A DNA stretch of 64,000 nt from Amblyomma americanum (taxonomy: Eukaryota; Arthropoda; Arachnida; Ixodida; Ixodidae), in NCBI RefSeq assembly GCF_052857255.1, contig NC_135498.1:89260257-89324256 (forward strand), in the 5' to 3' direction. Positions 1 to 12,600 of the stretch are shown one piece after another (the first letter of the stretch is position 1; each line of letters starts with the position of its first letter). The notes beneath the pieces are model-generated. The model was not told where the DNA came from and searched no databases. It worked only from the letters and a program-made list of their open reading frames with translations. Both the position numbers and the translations under genes were made by a program.

Positions 1-835
1 CACTGGGTACTATCGTGGTTATACCCTTAACTTTTTTGCCTAAAGTAATACTTTTAAGTCAACTTCACACTGTCATAGATTGTACTGCGCAGTATGTAAA
101 GCTACCGTATTCACTCGCACTATGAATGTACTTTTTTACCCGGGAGATTCATCAAAATTTGTTAGGTGCAATAAATACTCCCGAAAGAACCAGAAAAAAA
201 ATTTGAAGGCAAAAAATTGTGAGAAAGATTGGTAGAATAAACACTGCATCCACCACGACTAACCTTATGAATAAAGCGCAGCGCACCATTCAGCACAGTT
301 TCCGTGTGTGAAATTATACTCTACTCTTGCCTATACCCCTAAGCCATAACTTTTCAGTATAGGGTGAGGTATAAAAATATTTGACAAATGGTGTGTTGTT
401 CGGTATCCAGACGTGGGCACCTACTACCTATCAACATAATTCGCGGCAACAGAACAAGATGCAATCATAACGTGGAGAAAAAATTAAAAGTTTACGTTTC
501 GGCATAGAAGTACAGGCTGCGCGCATTATAACAGCGTATTGATTAGGACAGTAAAAACGATAACTGCTTCCTTTATAAAGTTCATTGCACAAAATCGCCC
601 CCTCCCCCCACCACTGTCTTCTAGTAATTTCTTAGTAGACGACTTCGGTGCATGATAAAAAACTTCCGCTATCTTCGCCATGTTGAACGTTGTGTAGCCG
701 AAGGTAAATAAATATTCCTTTAAAAGTCTGCATTTGGGGAATAACTTATTGATGAACCCCACCTAACATGAATCGTATTTAGATCTGGTCGAAAAATCCC
801 ACTCCTGGTGTGCTTACCCTAGAACGGCTTCCCGA

Positions 836-1060
836 TGAGGCACCCAAGCGTTTCTAGTTCAGGAAAAAAAAGCCGACCGCTTAAGCCTGTGTCCAGGCTG
901 CCACATCCAAATCACCGATGCTGCCAAGGAAAAACTAGAAATAAGTGTAGTGTACAAGCATCACGTGAAAGGTACGAAGAATATCTACGCATTCTTGCCG
1001 GAGTCATGCATTACCCTATCGCGTTTTCACATTCCCTTTGTAAAGCGCTGTTTCATTAAT
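836..1060 (+). repeat. Dispersed 'ccacatccaa' repeat, member 1
   Basis: This ~200-bp unit begins 'ctagttcaggaaaa', has the core 'ggctgccacatccaaa' followed by 'ccgatgctgcc', and ends near 'gtcatgcatta'. Diverged versions lie at 4,996, 6,108, 16,128, 32,715 and 53,507, plus the copy-2 counterparts at 39,452, 43,447 and 44,453. All are on the same strand. I see no poly-A tail, terminal inverted repeat or target duplication, so its class is unknown. It could be an old SINE-like repeat or a relic of repeated block duplication. Confidence 0.7.
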
Positions 1061-2382
1061 ATGCGCTGACTTCGCCCACCATACGGTTTAGTTTCCGAGC
1101 TAACCACTGCTGTCATTTTTGTCCACATAGAAAGCTCCTTGAAACGTGTCCTTATGTAGGGATGCGGTCAAGCAATGAGGGGAGGTTTGTTCTAGCTGCA
1201 CAGAATTTGCTCCGGCCGCGGTGTAACGGACACTTGCCAGCAGTGGCACGAAAAAACTATGGAAGCGGCGCCGTCGGGAGACGATTAATGCGAATCATTA
1301 CCAGGCCCGCCACAGTCATGTTTTCGAAGGCATTGCTTAGACGGTTTAAAAGAAAAAAATAACCAATGCATGCTGTGAGAAAAGAAAAATGCAGACAAAT
1401 AAAATAAAAGCTTATTAAAAGCTCTGTAGAGGTTCATTCGAACAATTGCAGGTGGAAGCCCTGCTTTTGAACGGCGGCGACACCCACATGGTAAGCCCTA
1501 TCCTTCCCATGTATTCTAGGGCATGGTCCTGCACAGTTTTTGTTAAGAACGAATAAATTTTGGCGGCTACCGAAAGAAAAACACAGGACTAATATTTGAC
1601 ATTTTCTTATGACTACACTCGAGGTAACTTTAGTGTTTTCTCTTCACAAATCAAAACGCTTCCATGCCAAATTTTGGTGCAGTATATTCACACCTGTTCA
1701 TAAAAAATGGAGGCAAAAATTTTGCTTTCGGTCGACAGACTCGTTTAATGGTACCATTGTAACAAAAATCTTATTTTGTGATGAGTGGAAAATAAAAATA
1801 AATTTAATGACTATCGTTTTCCTTTTCGCCCTTTTTTCCTGACAACTTCACACCATGTGCCTGGCACAACGTTCATAAACTAAAGGGAAATATGCTACGC
1901 AGGAAGAAGTGAGATACGGGAAAAGATGAAGAAAGGAATGCACTTTTATAAATGCTACAAAAGAAAAAATGATCCTTTTTCAGACCTGTCGTTTACTATG
2001 CTCCTCCCCCCTTCTCCATTTCTCTTTTCAATCCCTGCATCATTCGTCCCCAGTGCAGGCCAGCCCGCATTAACACCCTTCAGGTTAACATCTTTAACTC
2101 TCTCATTACATGCGCCATCGATTTTTATTTCACTAGTTTTCCCCGCCGAGGCCGTTATGCTTTTCTCTCCCGAATCTTCTCCCCGACGCAGCAGCATGTC
2201 AGCGATTTTCTAACACCGGCTAAAGTCTCGCCACTAAAGAGCCTTTGTATTTATGTACTGCAGGTATAATATTTGTATACTACTGCCTTTCCTGGATATC
2301 AGGCTTACGCATCCTTCTCAAGCGCTCTTGGATGCAGGGCATGGTTTCGAGAACAATAGCGCCCCCTGTCGTGATTTAGGTT

Positions 2383-2526
2383 CACCTTCGAGTTCCCGGT
2401 CATGCCGATGTGGTGTCCTGTAGGAACACGAGAAATGGTACTGGAAAATTCCTGTTGCCTAATTCTTCCGCGCAAGCGGTGGAGCATTTTTTTTCCATTA
2501 CAATAAATCGACTAAAAAAATTATAT
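2383..2526. other. 144-bp segment present only in copy 1
   Basis: Copy 1 reads 'aggtt', then 144 bases, then 'aactctgaccgg'. Copy 2 joins the two flanks directly at about 40,990. It is either a deletion in copy 2 or an insertion in copy 1. There is no clear terminal repeat, so deletion is the simpler reading. Confidence 0.75.
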
Positions 2527-4995
2527 AACTCTGACCGGAGAATGCATTTTCTTTGCGTGCTCTTGCAGCAATTACCAATGCAGGCGCGTTCACGCAGAAA
2601 TTGCGAAATAGCGTGAATACATGACAACATGAAGTGACACGCGCAGAGCCTTTCGGTGTGTGTAACTCCATGCTGTCGACCCATTTTCGCGCTATTTCGT
2701 CCCTTCTCTTAAGCACCAGGTAGCCAAGTTAGCACTTCAGGTCACTCCTTAACTTCGGAAATTTCCTAGCCTGGAGCCTTTCTGTGATTAGAGTAGGTCG
2801 AGGCTGTTTATCGGACCCCTGTCCGGCATAAAAGACCACATTTGAGGAATATACGTCTTGACCGCTAGCAGCCGACTATACTAAAAAAATTGGCAGTGGC
2901 TTAAGTCTTCTAAACCTAGTTACAGCAAAAATTCAACACACTTAGCTACACTCGGTCAGACGTTTGAAACGCCTGCGTTTGACGGACACTGCTAGCCACG
3001 CTCTCATCTATGGAGAAACTGCATGCGAGAGCAGCGTCACCTCCTTAAGCGTACGCTAAGCCACGTGCATAATCACATGACCACATCTGGCGAAGCGGAG
3101 TTCATCGTAGCGCGGTCGGAGCAGTGGCGGTGCGGATGCCGCTGCGGTTATTCACGGGGTCTGACGTAACAGCCACATTTACGGCGTACCTCCAGCTGAA
3201 GGACAAACTGCAACACCCGATGACCTTTGCATAACACGGCTCAGTGAAGCCCTCACTCTAAAAACGCATAAACAATTGGGTTTGTGTACATGGCTACGTC
3301 TAGAGACCAACACCGATCTATGACGTAAGCAAGAAGCGGTGGTGCTTCACTGGCTGTAGCGACTGAGAAAAAACTATGGGTGTGAAAAGTAGGCTTAGCG
3401 CCCTTAGGAATACATGGAAGCGAAAGTTTTCAAAGAAGTTTTCTTCTGTGCACCTATTATGTCGTCCCTTCGTGAATAGCAACCAATAATCATAGAACTC
3501 ATTCTGAAAGTATGAAGCGTTATTTCGAAAGCGATATATTTTTACAGCTTCACGTTACGTGCTCGTGGGGGTGATTAGCGGTGATTCACGTGGGGGTGAT
3601 TCTCGGGATCATGGCGTATTGAAACACAATAAGCAAATTTTTCTCGCAATATTTTTCTCGTTTACCAGAGTGCCCACGGAGGCGGCTGTTAACAGTTGGT
3701 GAGTGCTGTGAAGAACTTGAATGTCAGAAAGTGCAGTACATCATTTCGGAGGCACCGTTTAAAAGTGCCACATGTATCAGTAATTGTGACATATCAATTT
3801 CAGATGTCGCAGTTAAGTGAACAAATTTTCTTCACATCCGGCAAATTTCCTCCATGCTTGGAGTGTTATCATAGCGCCATAATGCGGAAGACACTAAAAC
3901 CTCCCTCACAATGTACGGTGCTGGGCCAGCAAATGGTACAGGTGGCGAACGGCACACAGCTTTCGCACTTCCGCACGTAAGGAAGTGCACCTCATAATTT
4001 TTGTTGGTGACGATGCCAATATACTCAGTCATCAATCATCAATCGATAGATAATTGATCGATAAACAAACTCTGTGATAAAGACACTCGGTGATAAAGAT
4101 CGATAAAGACACTCTGAACAAAAACTTAATATCTGGGCAACTCATTTTGCATGAACCTCCTGCTTGGGCAAAGCAGTGGCCTGAAGTATTCTGAAATAAA
4201 TAAATTTGGATAACGGTACCAATGTTTACGTGTCTATTGGAGGCAAGTGTTATTGAACCAAAACTTATATCCGGGCATCTCATTCTGCATGAACAGTATC
4301 AATGTTCACGTGCATGTAGGAGGCAGATGTTATTGGACAAAACAAATTATTCCATGACTTGGCTTCTGCTGTCTTCGGCTTCCTCATTGACGAGTGTGTG
4401 CACTAAAATCTCCTGCTATTAGATACGGTCTAAGGTGTGTTCTAGATGTAATGCGAGATAAACACAGCGTACTTCGATGTTCGTGCATCTTATAAGTATA
4501 GAGTAGGCTGCCGGCGTTCAATGGGTTCATTGGCGTTGGCAACGTTATAGACGCCAATGATTTTGAGGAAAGGAAAGGTGCATAACTGGCTCCCGGGTCA
4601 TTGGGCAGCTCAGTCGCGCTCCCAGGCAGTGATGCACGATGGCCGATCCACCTTTCGCGGAATATTTAGTGCTTACCAATGCTAAACCACTAGCACTTTC
4701 CAAGCTGAGCAACGCTCGCTGAGACTGTTTTCAGTCCCCTGATCCTCCGTGTCATTAATACGTGGTATTCAATCCAGATAAGACAACTTCAGCTTGTCCT
4801 TACTGTCCAAAAACAAAAAGTCTGCAAAGCATAAGTTGACTTAAAATCATTGCTCTTTTCGCGACCATTGGGGAAACAATTCAACAAATGTAATTTAGGA
4901 TTATGTTTGGGCAAATCACAATGAAATTTAAACACTTACTTAGCTGCAGCTGGAAAGAGGGCTCAGGCACGCGCAGGGTTTCCGGCACGCACCCC

Positions 4996-5150
4996 TAGTT
5001 CAGGACGAATAAGCCGACCAAAGTATAATTGTTCCTGGATGCCGCATTCGAATAGCGGACGCTGCAAGAGAACAACGAGTATAACTTCAACTCGTGCGAA
5101 GGGATCACTGAATATCTCAAACCGACCATACATTAGGTGATTCTCCGGTT
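4996..5150 (+). repeat. Dispersed 'ccacatccaa' repeat, diverged member 2
   Basis: Begins 'ctagttcaggacgaataagccgacc', then 'ggatgccgcattcgaatagcgg' in place of the core. It aligns with the start of the 836 member, but less well. The copy-2 equivalent is at 43,447-43,590 and has a short deletion near its end. Confidence 0.5.
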
Positions 5151-5480
5151 TATATTTCGTTCCTTCAAATATTGTCCCCGGAAAGGCAAGGTGCTGCGGT
5201 TTATTTATTCCGGCGAGAAGTGTGGGATTACTTAACTAAATTTTTGTTGTTAGTGTTTTGTCGCATTTCTGTGATTGCGTATCGCCGAGTGAATTCACGG
5301 CTACTCCCCGATTACGCGAGAGCGTACACATATCGTTCGGTCGAAAAGCCGCCGGTGTAGTTGAAATAGTAGTGATTAACGATTTATTGGTGTGTGGTAG
5401 AATATAACCAGTTAATGAAATAAATTTAATGAATTGATTGATTAAATAAAAAATCGGGAAAAGGGTGTTTTAAATGTGTC

Positions 5481-5798
5481 CTGCCGCAGTGGCGCAGCGG
5501 TTAGGGCGCTCGGCTACTGAGCCAGAGTACACGGGTTCGAACACCACCGCCGCGGCCACGTTTCGATGGAGGTGAAACACAAAAGGCGCCCGTGTGCTGT
5601 GCGATGTCAGTGCACGTTAAAGATCGCCAGTTGGTCGAAATTATTCTGGAGCCCTCCACTACGGCACCTATTTCTTTCTTTCTTCTCAGTCTCTCCTTTA
5701 TTCCTTCTCTTACGGCGGTTGTTGTGTCCACCAAAATACGAGAGACATACTGCGCCATTTCCTTTCCCAAAATCGAATTTAAAATTTCATTTCAGAGG
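5481..5798 (+). mobile_element. tRNA-derived SINE (Ruka-like), copy-1 allele
   Basis: The head has an A-box 'tggcgcagcgg' and a B-box 'gggttcgaacacc', the internal RNA polymerase III promoter arrangement of tRNA-derived SINEs. The body contains 'cgatggaggtgaaac', 'tgcgatgtcagtgcacgtta' and 'cctccactacggcacc', shared with the SINEs at 34,385, 36,994 and 37,884. It ends in a pyrimidine-rich stretch and 'aaaatttcatttcag'. Possible target-site remnants are 'ttttaaatgtgtc' on the left and 'tttcagaggtgtc' on the right, but they are imperfect. The same locus in copy 2 lacks about 100 bp of the middle, so this copy is nearer full length. Confidence 0.85.
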
Positions 5799-6107
5799 TG
5801 TCAAAATGGTCACAATGAAGAGTAAATGCTTGGTTACGCTAATTAAGAACATTTAGAGCGTGTAAAGTTTCTATTAATTGAAACAATTGATAAAAAAATT
5901 GCTTTCAAATGTGTCAAACTGCTCACAACTTAAGGGAATGTTTGGTGATACTAAGTATTGGGGTATGTCGCCGTGCTAATAAAATATTCTGGTAAGAAAA
6001 TAGTCGCATAACCATCAGATGACGCACCAAACGGCGTACGCTATCGCGTCAACTCATAGGCACAGCATAGGAGTCCAACGTTTCTTTCCTGTACGCTATA
6101 ATGATTA

Positions 6108-6300
6108 ATAAACCGTGAAGAATGCAGCTGCTCGAAGATAGCCGGCTAATCGCGGATCGGGGTGGGTTGCCACATCCAAGTGGCCGATGCTGCTGGAGAA
6201 TATCAGGCATAACAACTTCACTATGCGTGCACCTGGCGAAAGGTTCACAGAATATAAAAGCGTACTCGAGACTTTCATGCTGAGCACTGTCGTAATTTCA
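6108..6300 (+). repeat. Dispersed 'ccacatccaa' repeat, member 3
   Basis: Core 'ggttgccacatccaagtggc' followed by 'cgatgctgctggag', then 'aaaggttcacagaatat', which parallels 'aaaggtacgaagaatat' in the 836 member, and 'tttcatgct' near the end. The alignment to the 836 member runs over about 170 bp. The copy-2 equivalent is at 44,453-44,645. Confidence 0.65.
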
Positions 6301-7144
6301 TGTCCTTTTTATTAGCTATGCCCCGAAGAGTGGGTTGGTGCAGTTTTAAGCAAATGATTTCAGTTTATTATTTGGGCTAGTTGATAATGCCAGTAACGTC
6401 AGATGGAGTAGAACCCTCCCGAGGGTCTCGATGCACGTAGTCATGGACTGGCCAGTTGCGGAAAATCGCAAGGCTCAGACAACGGTAATGTTTAAACGCG
6501 GTGTTCTGCCTTACCATACAGCTTCTGTTTCTTATGTTGCTCATACATCAGAGGACCGCTCGGTGGAACTGTTGTAGAAAAGCATTCCATAGCGTCATAA
6601 ATCAAGCTTTCGTATTCTAGTCAGGTTATCTTGTTTTTATACTAATACTCCTGTTCCGTATGGCAGGTGGTACGTACGATCACGTACGTGTGAAGTGTGC
6701 GCTTTTAAACCTGTGGGGCTGTAGTATTTGTCTTAAAGTTGAACTTCCACTGTGATAGTCATATCAGTCAGGTCTGGTGCGAGGATGTAAACACCTATAA
6801 TTGAAAGGAATTGGGAGCTGAAAGATCTAGTCGGGAAAACTGGGGCGCTACCAAGCCACAGAATTTATTTCTACATTTAAAAAAAATTTGGGGAGATAAA
6901 ATTAGACTGATGCAGAAATATTGAGTTATTTAAGAATCTATTCGAATTATGATTCTGTTCCAATACTGAGTCCACTGTCTTTCACTACACAGCCTGATTG
7001 TATTCTAGTTAACACTACGCAAGATCTGTCACGTGGTTGGCCCGTCTTGCGCGAATCCCAACTCTCGTTCTTGGATTTTTCAACAGTTTACAGCAGGGTT
7101 TTCAACCCATTTAGGACGCCTGGACGAAGTAAACTAGAACGGTC

Positions 7145-7157
7145 GGGGGGGGGGGGG
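7145..7157. repeat. 13-base G homopolymer
   Basis: An uninterrupted run of 13 G, followed about 18 bases later by a G5 run. The copy-2 counterpart (45,488-45,498) is 11 G followed by G7. The length difference fits ordinary homopolymer slippage or sequencing error. Confidence 0.9.
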
Positions 7158-9524
7158 TGCTAACCTGGAATGGTGGGGGTTGCTAAAGGCTTTCAAGCAC
7201 GCCAAACAAGAGCAGGCCATGCAATCACGCCTACAAAGCGTGAAGTACGCGTGATATCTAAGTGTGAAAGTGCACCACGCCTAAAATAAGGGCGCACAAA
7301 AATTGCCATCAATCACGGTTGACAAGCGTAAGCAACGCGCCGCTCACTCATTCATAGCAAGCGCGATTTTTAGGCGTGAAGGCGGACCACGCTTAGAATA
7401 ACTAAGAAAAAAAATCGCCGCTAACTCTTCGAGATTTTAGCGAATAGGTCAAACCAAGCATGGGGGACAGAGAAATAGTGACACGGTTCGGAGGCGAAAC
7501 GGGGCAGACGTGACGAAGTCGTTATGTTAACGGATTTCCAGGCGCGAAAACGTGGTAGAGCATCCACTATGATGCATTCATGTTTTACTCCTCTCACGAA
7601 TAAACCACGTAATTGTACAACGCTTTATTAAATCCTACGCTCCTTCGGCAACATATATAATTGGGAAATAAGATTTCAACGAACAACGCTCGAGCCAGAA
7701 GTTGTCAGGTTAAAAACTAAGCCAGTGAAATTGGGCCTCAAAATTCATACATTAAGATTGTGCACTACTGCGAAGACCCGGTGATATGGAGGAGTTCATA
7801 AGGGTAACACAATATAAGTTTTCGTGTGCAAGAATGACTGACACAGCAGTCTATGATGTCTGTGGTAATGGAAGTCACAGGAATAAGTAACAGTCTTTGG
7901 TTCTACAATGCGAATCAAAAACACTCCTTGCAGCGTCATTTGGCCGTTGTCAAGATCAAGCAGCAACGGCTAAGGTGGTGAACACCATGAAAGCGAGCAG
8001 AGAGTTGGAATACCGGGTTAAGGGAATTTAAAAAAAAGGAGTCTTGCTTGGAACTGCTAGCATCAGTACAAGAGGGTTTCAAATCAACAGATGATACTCA
8101 TAGCGTTAGCGATGTTTCTTAGATCCATGATTACTGGCATATCGAACAATACCACAGAAAATGGGGCATTTTGCTTATACTCGACTTTTTGTCGAAATGA
8201 AAGAGAGAAGAAAAGACTCAAGCGTACTGTAATTCTTTGAACCTGGATGTGTTGCGAAGGGCACGCGGAGACTTAGGTGATATTGGTGGTGCGTGCCTTG
8301 GATGGACGGCCACTCTGAGGGCGCGATTGAAGGCCCCTGTCAGCCGCCGAGACTCTGGGTGAAAAAGAAAGAAAGGAGAATTTTCATTGTATTCTCACGG
8401 ATGCAGCCGTAGCTCAGTGACAAAAAATTTTATGATTTGTGTGCAACCGTTACTTGACGTTCATAGATGGCGGTAATTCTTGTGGGTCCCAGTATCTTTG
8501 CGCTACGTTCGCCGGTCGTCCCTGGTAATCTACTGAACTCTTGTTTGCCGGACAACTGGACAGTTTCGGTCGTACCACTTTGGCAGAATTTCGGGCAGTA
8601 ATCTTCCGCGTGCGCACCGCGGGGCTGCTCTAGCAGGACACACCGAGAAAACTATGAGACCACGCAAGCAGCGAACTCATCCTGGGCCCGCCTGCACGAA
8701 GAAAATCAGGTGGTGTAATTTCCAGTCTAGTCCTATTCGCAGTCTAGAACCTTCCAGGAATGGACCAGCAAAGGAACGGAGGGACGCATAGCACAACCTT
8801 GCTCTCAGGGAAAAAATAGAACGCTGGCTGGGAGCTGTAGCTTTTAGTCAGTATTTGTGCTCACAGAAGCGCAGAGGTAGTGGCGGTGCCCACCTACAAA
8901 CTGGACCGCTTATGCGCCTTTCCTTTCCTCAACGCCGAGGGAGCGGTCAAATGTTTCCTGAGGAAGCTGTATAGCTTTCCTTTGCAGCCGTAGGGCTGCG
9001 CTTGTGTGGACGCCACTGAGTAATTACTCCCTTATTAAGAACAGACTGTAGACTAACACGGCTAACGAAATGGGATACTCGTTACGACACACAAATGCAG
9101 GAAGCCAACAGTCAGAGATACCTTGGAAAACAGAGGAATGTGAAACGGACACTCAGGACAAGTGTACAAATTTTTCTTTAGCAAAATCCAACAGCCCATA
9201 GCTGCGAAGCAGTAATACTTAACTCAGCTGACCGCCTATTGCATCACAAAGTATAGGTTCCCTATGGCTTCCAACATTCAGGTTACCTTTTCTCAGTCAA
9301 CTTCGTGCGATTAAAGACCACGAGCTGTTGTAAAACAAAACGTATATACTTCAATATCTAAACGCTTAACCCTCATGGAGGCTTGAGAGCCTCAGAGATT
9401 CGTATTGTTTTCTATCTACTTCGTCATCGCGCTTGTACTTGAGTGACTGGTTTGTGGCGGCGATACCTGCATTTCAATTCATTTTAGATTTGAACTGTAA
9501 ATGATTTATAAGCTGAAGATAAAC

Positions 9525-9640
9525 AACCACATTCCACTGGCAAGATTCGAAACCATGACCACTGAATCTTGGTAGAATTCAGAACCATGGCCACCGAATC
9601 GCGAATCCGGTGCTCTACCAACTGAGGTACGGCAATCGCT
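9525..9640 (-). mobile_element. Old tRNA-derived SINE remnant with an internal duplication
   Basis: On the minus strand a tRNA-like head reads 'cctcagttggtagagcacc' (D-arm/A-box), then 'ggattcgcgattcggtggcc'. A second anticodon-to-T-arm-like stretch follows, 'agattcagtggtcatgg', leading to a B-box-like 'ggtttcgaatcttgcc'. The half tRNA therefore seems to be present twice. The tail runs into 'gtggttgtttatcttc'. Copy 2 holds the same element at about 48,495-48,606. It cannot fold as a functional tRNA. Confidence 0.6.
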
Positions 9641-12600
9641 ACTCAGTCTTTTGCTTTCGGGGGTACTTATGTTCCCTGTAACCTAACCTTGAAGTTCATC
9701 AGCGCCACTCTAGTCCCATCCATATCGGTGGACGTAATAAGTCCTGCGATATCCCATTTGTCACGTGGAACTGGAACAACCGGTAAGGAAGGAAGCTGCG
9801 CCAGAACCATGTTATGTTACTTATGGCATCAAGACTGCTAGAAGAGAGGCCCGCGTTACGCAATTGAGCACACTAAAGTAAGGTAGTTGGCTTCCTGCAT
9901 AATAAGCCAACAGTCCGTGAAACGAAAGAAAGCAAAATAGAATGTTAGGTCTGTTAATATTTTGCATTTATTAAGAAAAGAATGATGAAAGAAAATATTT
10001 CCTGCCTCAGATTGGGAACTAGACAGCATAATTTGCTTCGTCCAAGCAGACCCAGGTCTCATCATCCGGCCCCTTGAAATCTGATCGCACCAGAACTTAG
10101 TCCAGCTGCAATATACCGAACCCCTGTGACCTCGAGTAGGCTGCGATCACAGGGCTAGTAGACAGTGGAAGTCGTAGGAGCCCTGAGCAGTTCATCATAT
10201 TTTGTGACTGCTGCGATACTCGGCCTCCTTATACCCCCACCTAGGCTATATCAATCGGAGCGTCTCGTTCTGTAACCTGATTATCCGAAATTTGCCATTA
10301 ATAATCGCAAATAGAAGCGCGTTAAGGCAGAATCCAGGGTGTGCAAGACACATAGGCAGGGGTCGATCGCAGTACTATTACCTACAGAATGAAGTGAAGA
10401 AATGCGTCATCTATAACGGTTAAGAAAAAAGCTACTGCAATCGACCTAGAGAAAATGCGCAATTAATTCCACGGCTGCGGAAACAGTGAAATGAATTGCA
10501 GGAACATAGTGAACAAGAGAAACTCACGATAGACAATACTGGAAGGCGCCTAACGCTGGCAACATAACGCTGGTAATTTAAACGGACGGTCTGTACTGAT
10601 GTGATAAAACAGAACCCTGTTTTTCGATTCTGCGACAACGTAAGGAAATGCATGCACATTACATATAGTATCAGGGCAAGTCTGCAGGCGAAATGAGCGG
10701 CACGATGCTGCGTTATATTGTACCTATTTCAACAAGAATTGAAGCAGATGAACCTTGAAATAATCCATTCGCTCCCAGTGGTCCCCGATTACTCTGTGAT
10801 AAACTTTTGCATTTTATGCCCCACATTCAGTTATGCTTATAATGGCACAGGTGTTAACAAATAACATGAGGGTGGCAAACCAGTGACATATCCGGGTGGG
10901 TGTTGCCCTGGTACCGCATTCAAAAGATGCCGGTGCTTGCACTGCTGGTCAGATGCTGTCCTGCGCCATCACTGCAAGAATACGGATGAACTTGCTTCCT
11001 ATGTTAAAAGAAAGGGTGATGCAGGGGTCTGCACGACATATAAGCTGTAGTATCAGCTGAAAACTCAATGGACAGCACAACATCGTAAATATAGCCTCGA
11101 AATTCGTGGAAAAAATGTTCGAATAAACCAAAGGTGGTTAGCAAGTGGTTATCATTGTGAAAAAATTATATATTATGGGCTGGGAAGCTGGCTGATGATA
11201 TTCTTGTGCTTGTGCGAGAAAAATGACGCAGCGAGTCCTACAGTGTACTACTTAACGAACGTCTGAAGCCATAGAATTTTGTAGTAACCCCAAGCAGTCA
11301 AAATTATCTCGATTTTCACAATAATAGGGGCCGAATAACAAATTTTTGCAGTAGTGCAGTTCCGGCGTCCCAAATAAAATGTCAGATTTGAAATCTGCGC
11401 TTTTAGCATATGTTGCAAAACTTTCTTGCTCAATTTTCTCTAAAGGCGAAACCACATCATCTACTAGCTTTTCGCTCGGCGCCCGAAGAAGTGGGCGACT
11501 AAAGACGTGAGCGCATGCGCACAGTGGTCTTCAGACAGAGGTTGTGGAGATCGCTGACAAAGCCCCTATTTATCTCTTGTCCATAGCGAACCGCCCTGCC
11601 CAGCGTCGAGGGGAACCTACTGCGCTGGCAAAGGGAACAATAAGCACGGGTACCAAATGGGCGCTTCTGCTGTCAGAGCGGCGGGAATAAATCCCGAATT
11701 TCGCTTTCAATGCGGGCTCATTGGTCCCCACCAATCCTCACATACGAGGTATATCCGGCACCGACGCTGAGACCTGCCCTCGTCAGATATCTGTGTCTCT
11801 CTGCGTCACCTTCCTCCCATCGCTAAAATTTCGCCTGCTGCGACACACCAGTGACCGAGACGCCGAAGCTATGCCGAAGGAAGGCTTCGTTGTGGTTGCG
11901 CCTTAATAGTTCAGGAACGAAGGCCCAAGCAGTGACACAGAACAGTGCCTGGCGACAGCCATTTTCTTGCGGTACAAAAACGCAGATTTTTGCCTAGCCA
12001 TTCTTGGCAGTGCGAAGATACTCTTTACCAGAATTACAACCCTAATGTCATGATTCTCGACCAAGCTCGCATATGTAGCGGTAATATGAGATGTGAGAGA
12101 GCGTTTGGTTCCAAATGTGGGAAAAACCCAGCACAACTCTGCCTTTTTACCGCAGGCCCAATGCTATTATCACCATTCCTCTCCGAAGCGTTAAATGTTA
12201 TGGCAAAAAGCCATCATCCGAATAAGTGACAAAGCCGGTTTAAGGTGCGCCGCATCGAAAAAAAGTCCTTCCCGTCTTTTCTACTCATGACTAACGCCAG
12301 CAGTTACTCGAAGTGGCGAAGTGGACTGTATTTTTGATTTGGATGCGTTTGTGTGTATGGGGCTTTATAACGCGTAAAGGAGCTGAGGCTATCACGCACA
12401 AAACAGGGTGGCAACATCTCACGGTTGTGCTGGCAGACAACAAGTTCTTAAAAAAAATTACTACTTTCTGATGACATTTCCTTTTCTAGGCATGTTAACT
12501 ACTCGTCTATTACTGCATTCGCTTTTAAGAGCGGGCTGAGGTGCTTCGTGACTGACAGAAAAAGGGATACACAGGGACACCTACGTCTACATTTTTTCCT

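Noticed and set aside
4020..4110. Short repeats such as 'atcaatcatcaatcgataga' and 'gataaagacactc' as a possible CRISPR-like array
   Set aside because: Units are tiny, irregular and AT-rich with no spacers. It is simple-sequence drift in a eukaryotic background.
6921..7163. 80-codon plus-strand frame that stays open in both copies (also 45,265-45,504)
   Set aside because: Differences between copies mostly change amino acids and the frame runs into a G homopolymer. That fits neutral drift from a recent common sequence.
8400..8450. 'gccgtagctcagtgac' resembling a tRNA A-box
   Set aside because: No B-box at the expected distance and no SINE body follows.
9856..10065. 69-codon minus-strand frame conserved in copy 2 at 48,826-49,035
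   Set aside because: The few differences all alter the protein. Conservation follows from the recent duplication and needs no selection.
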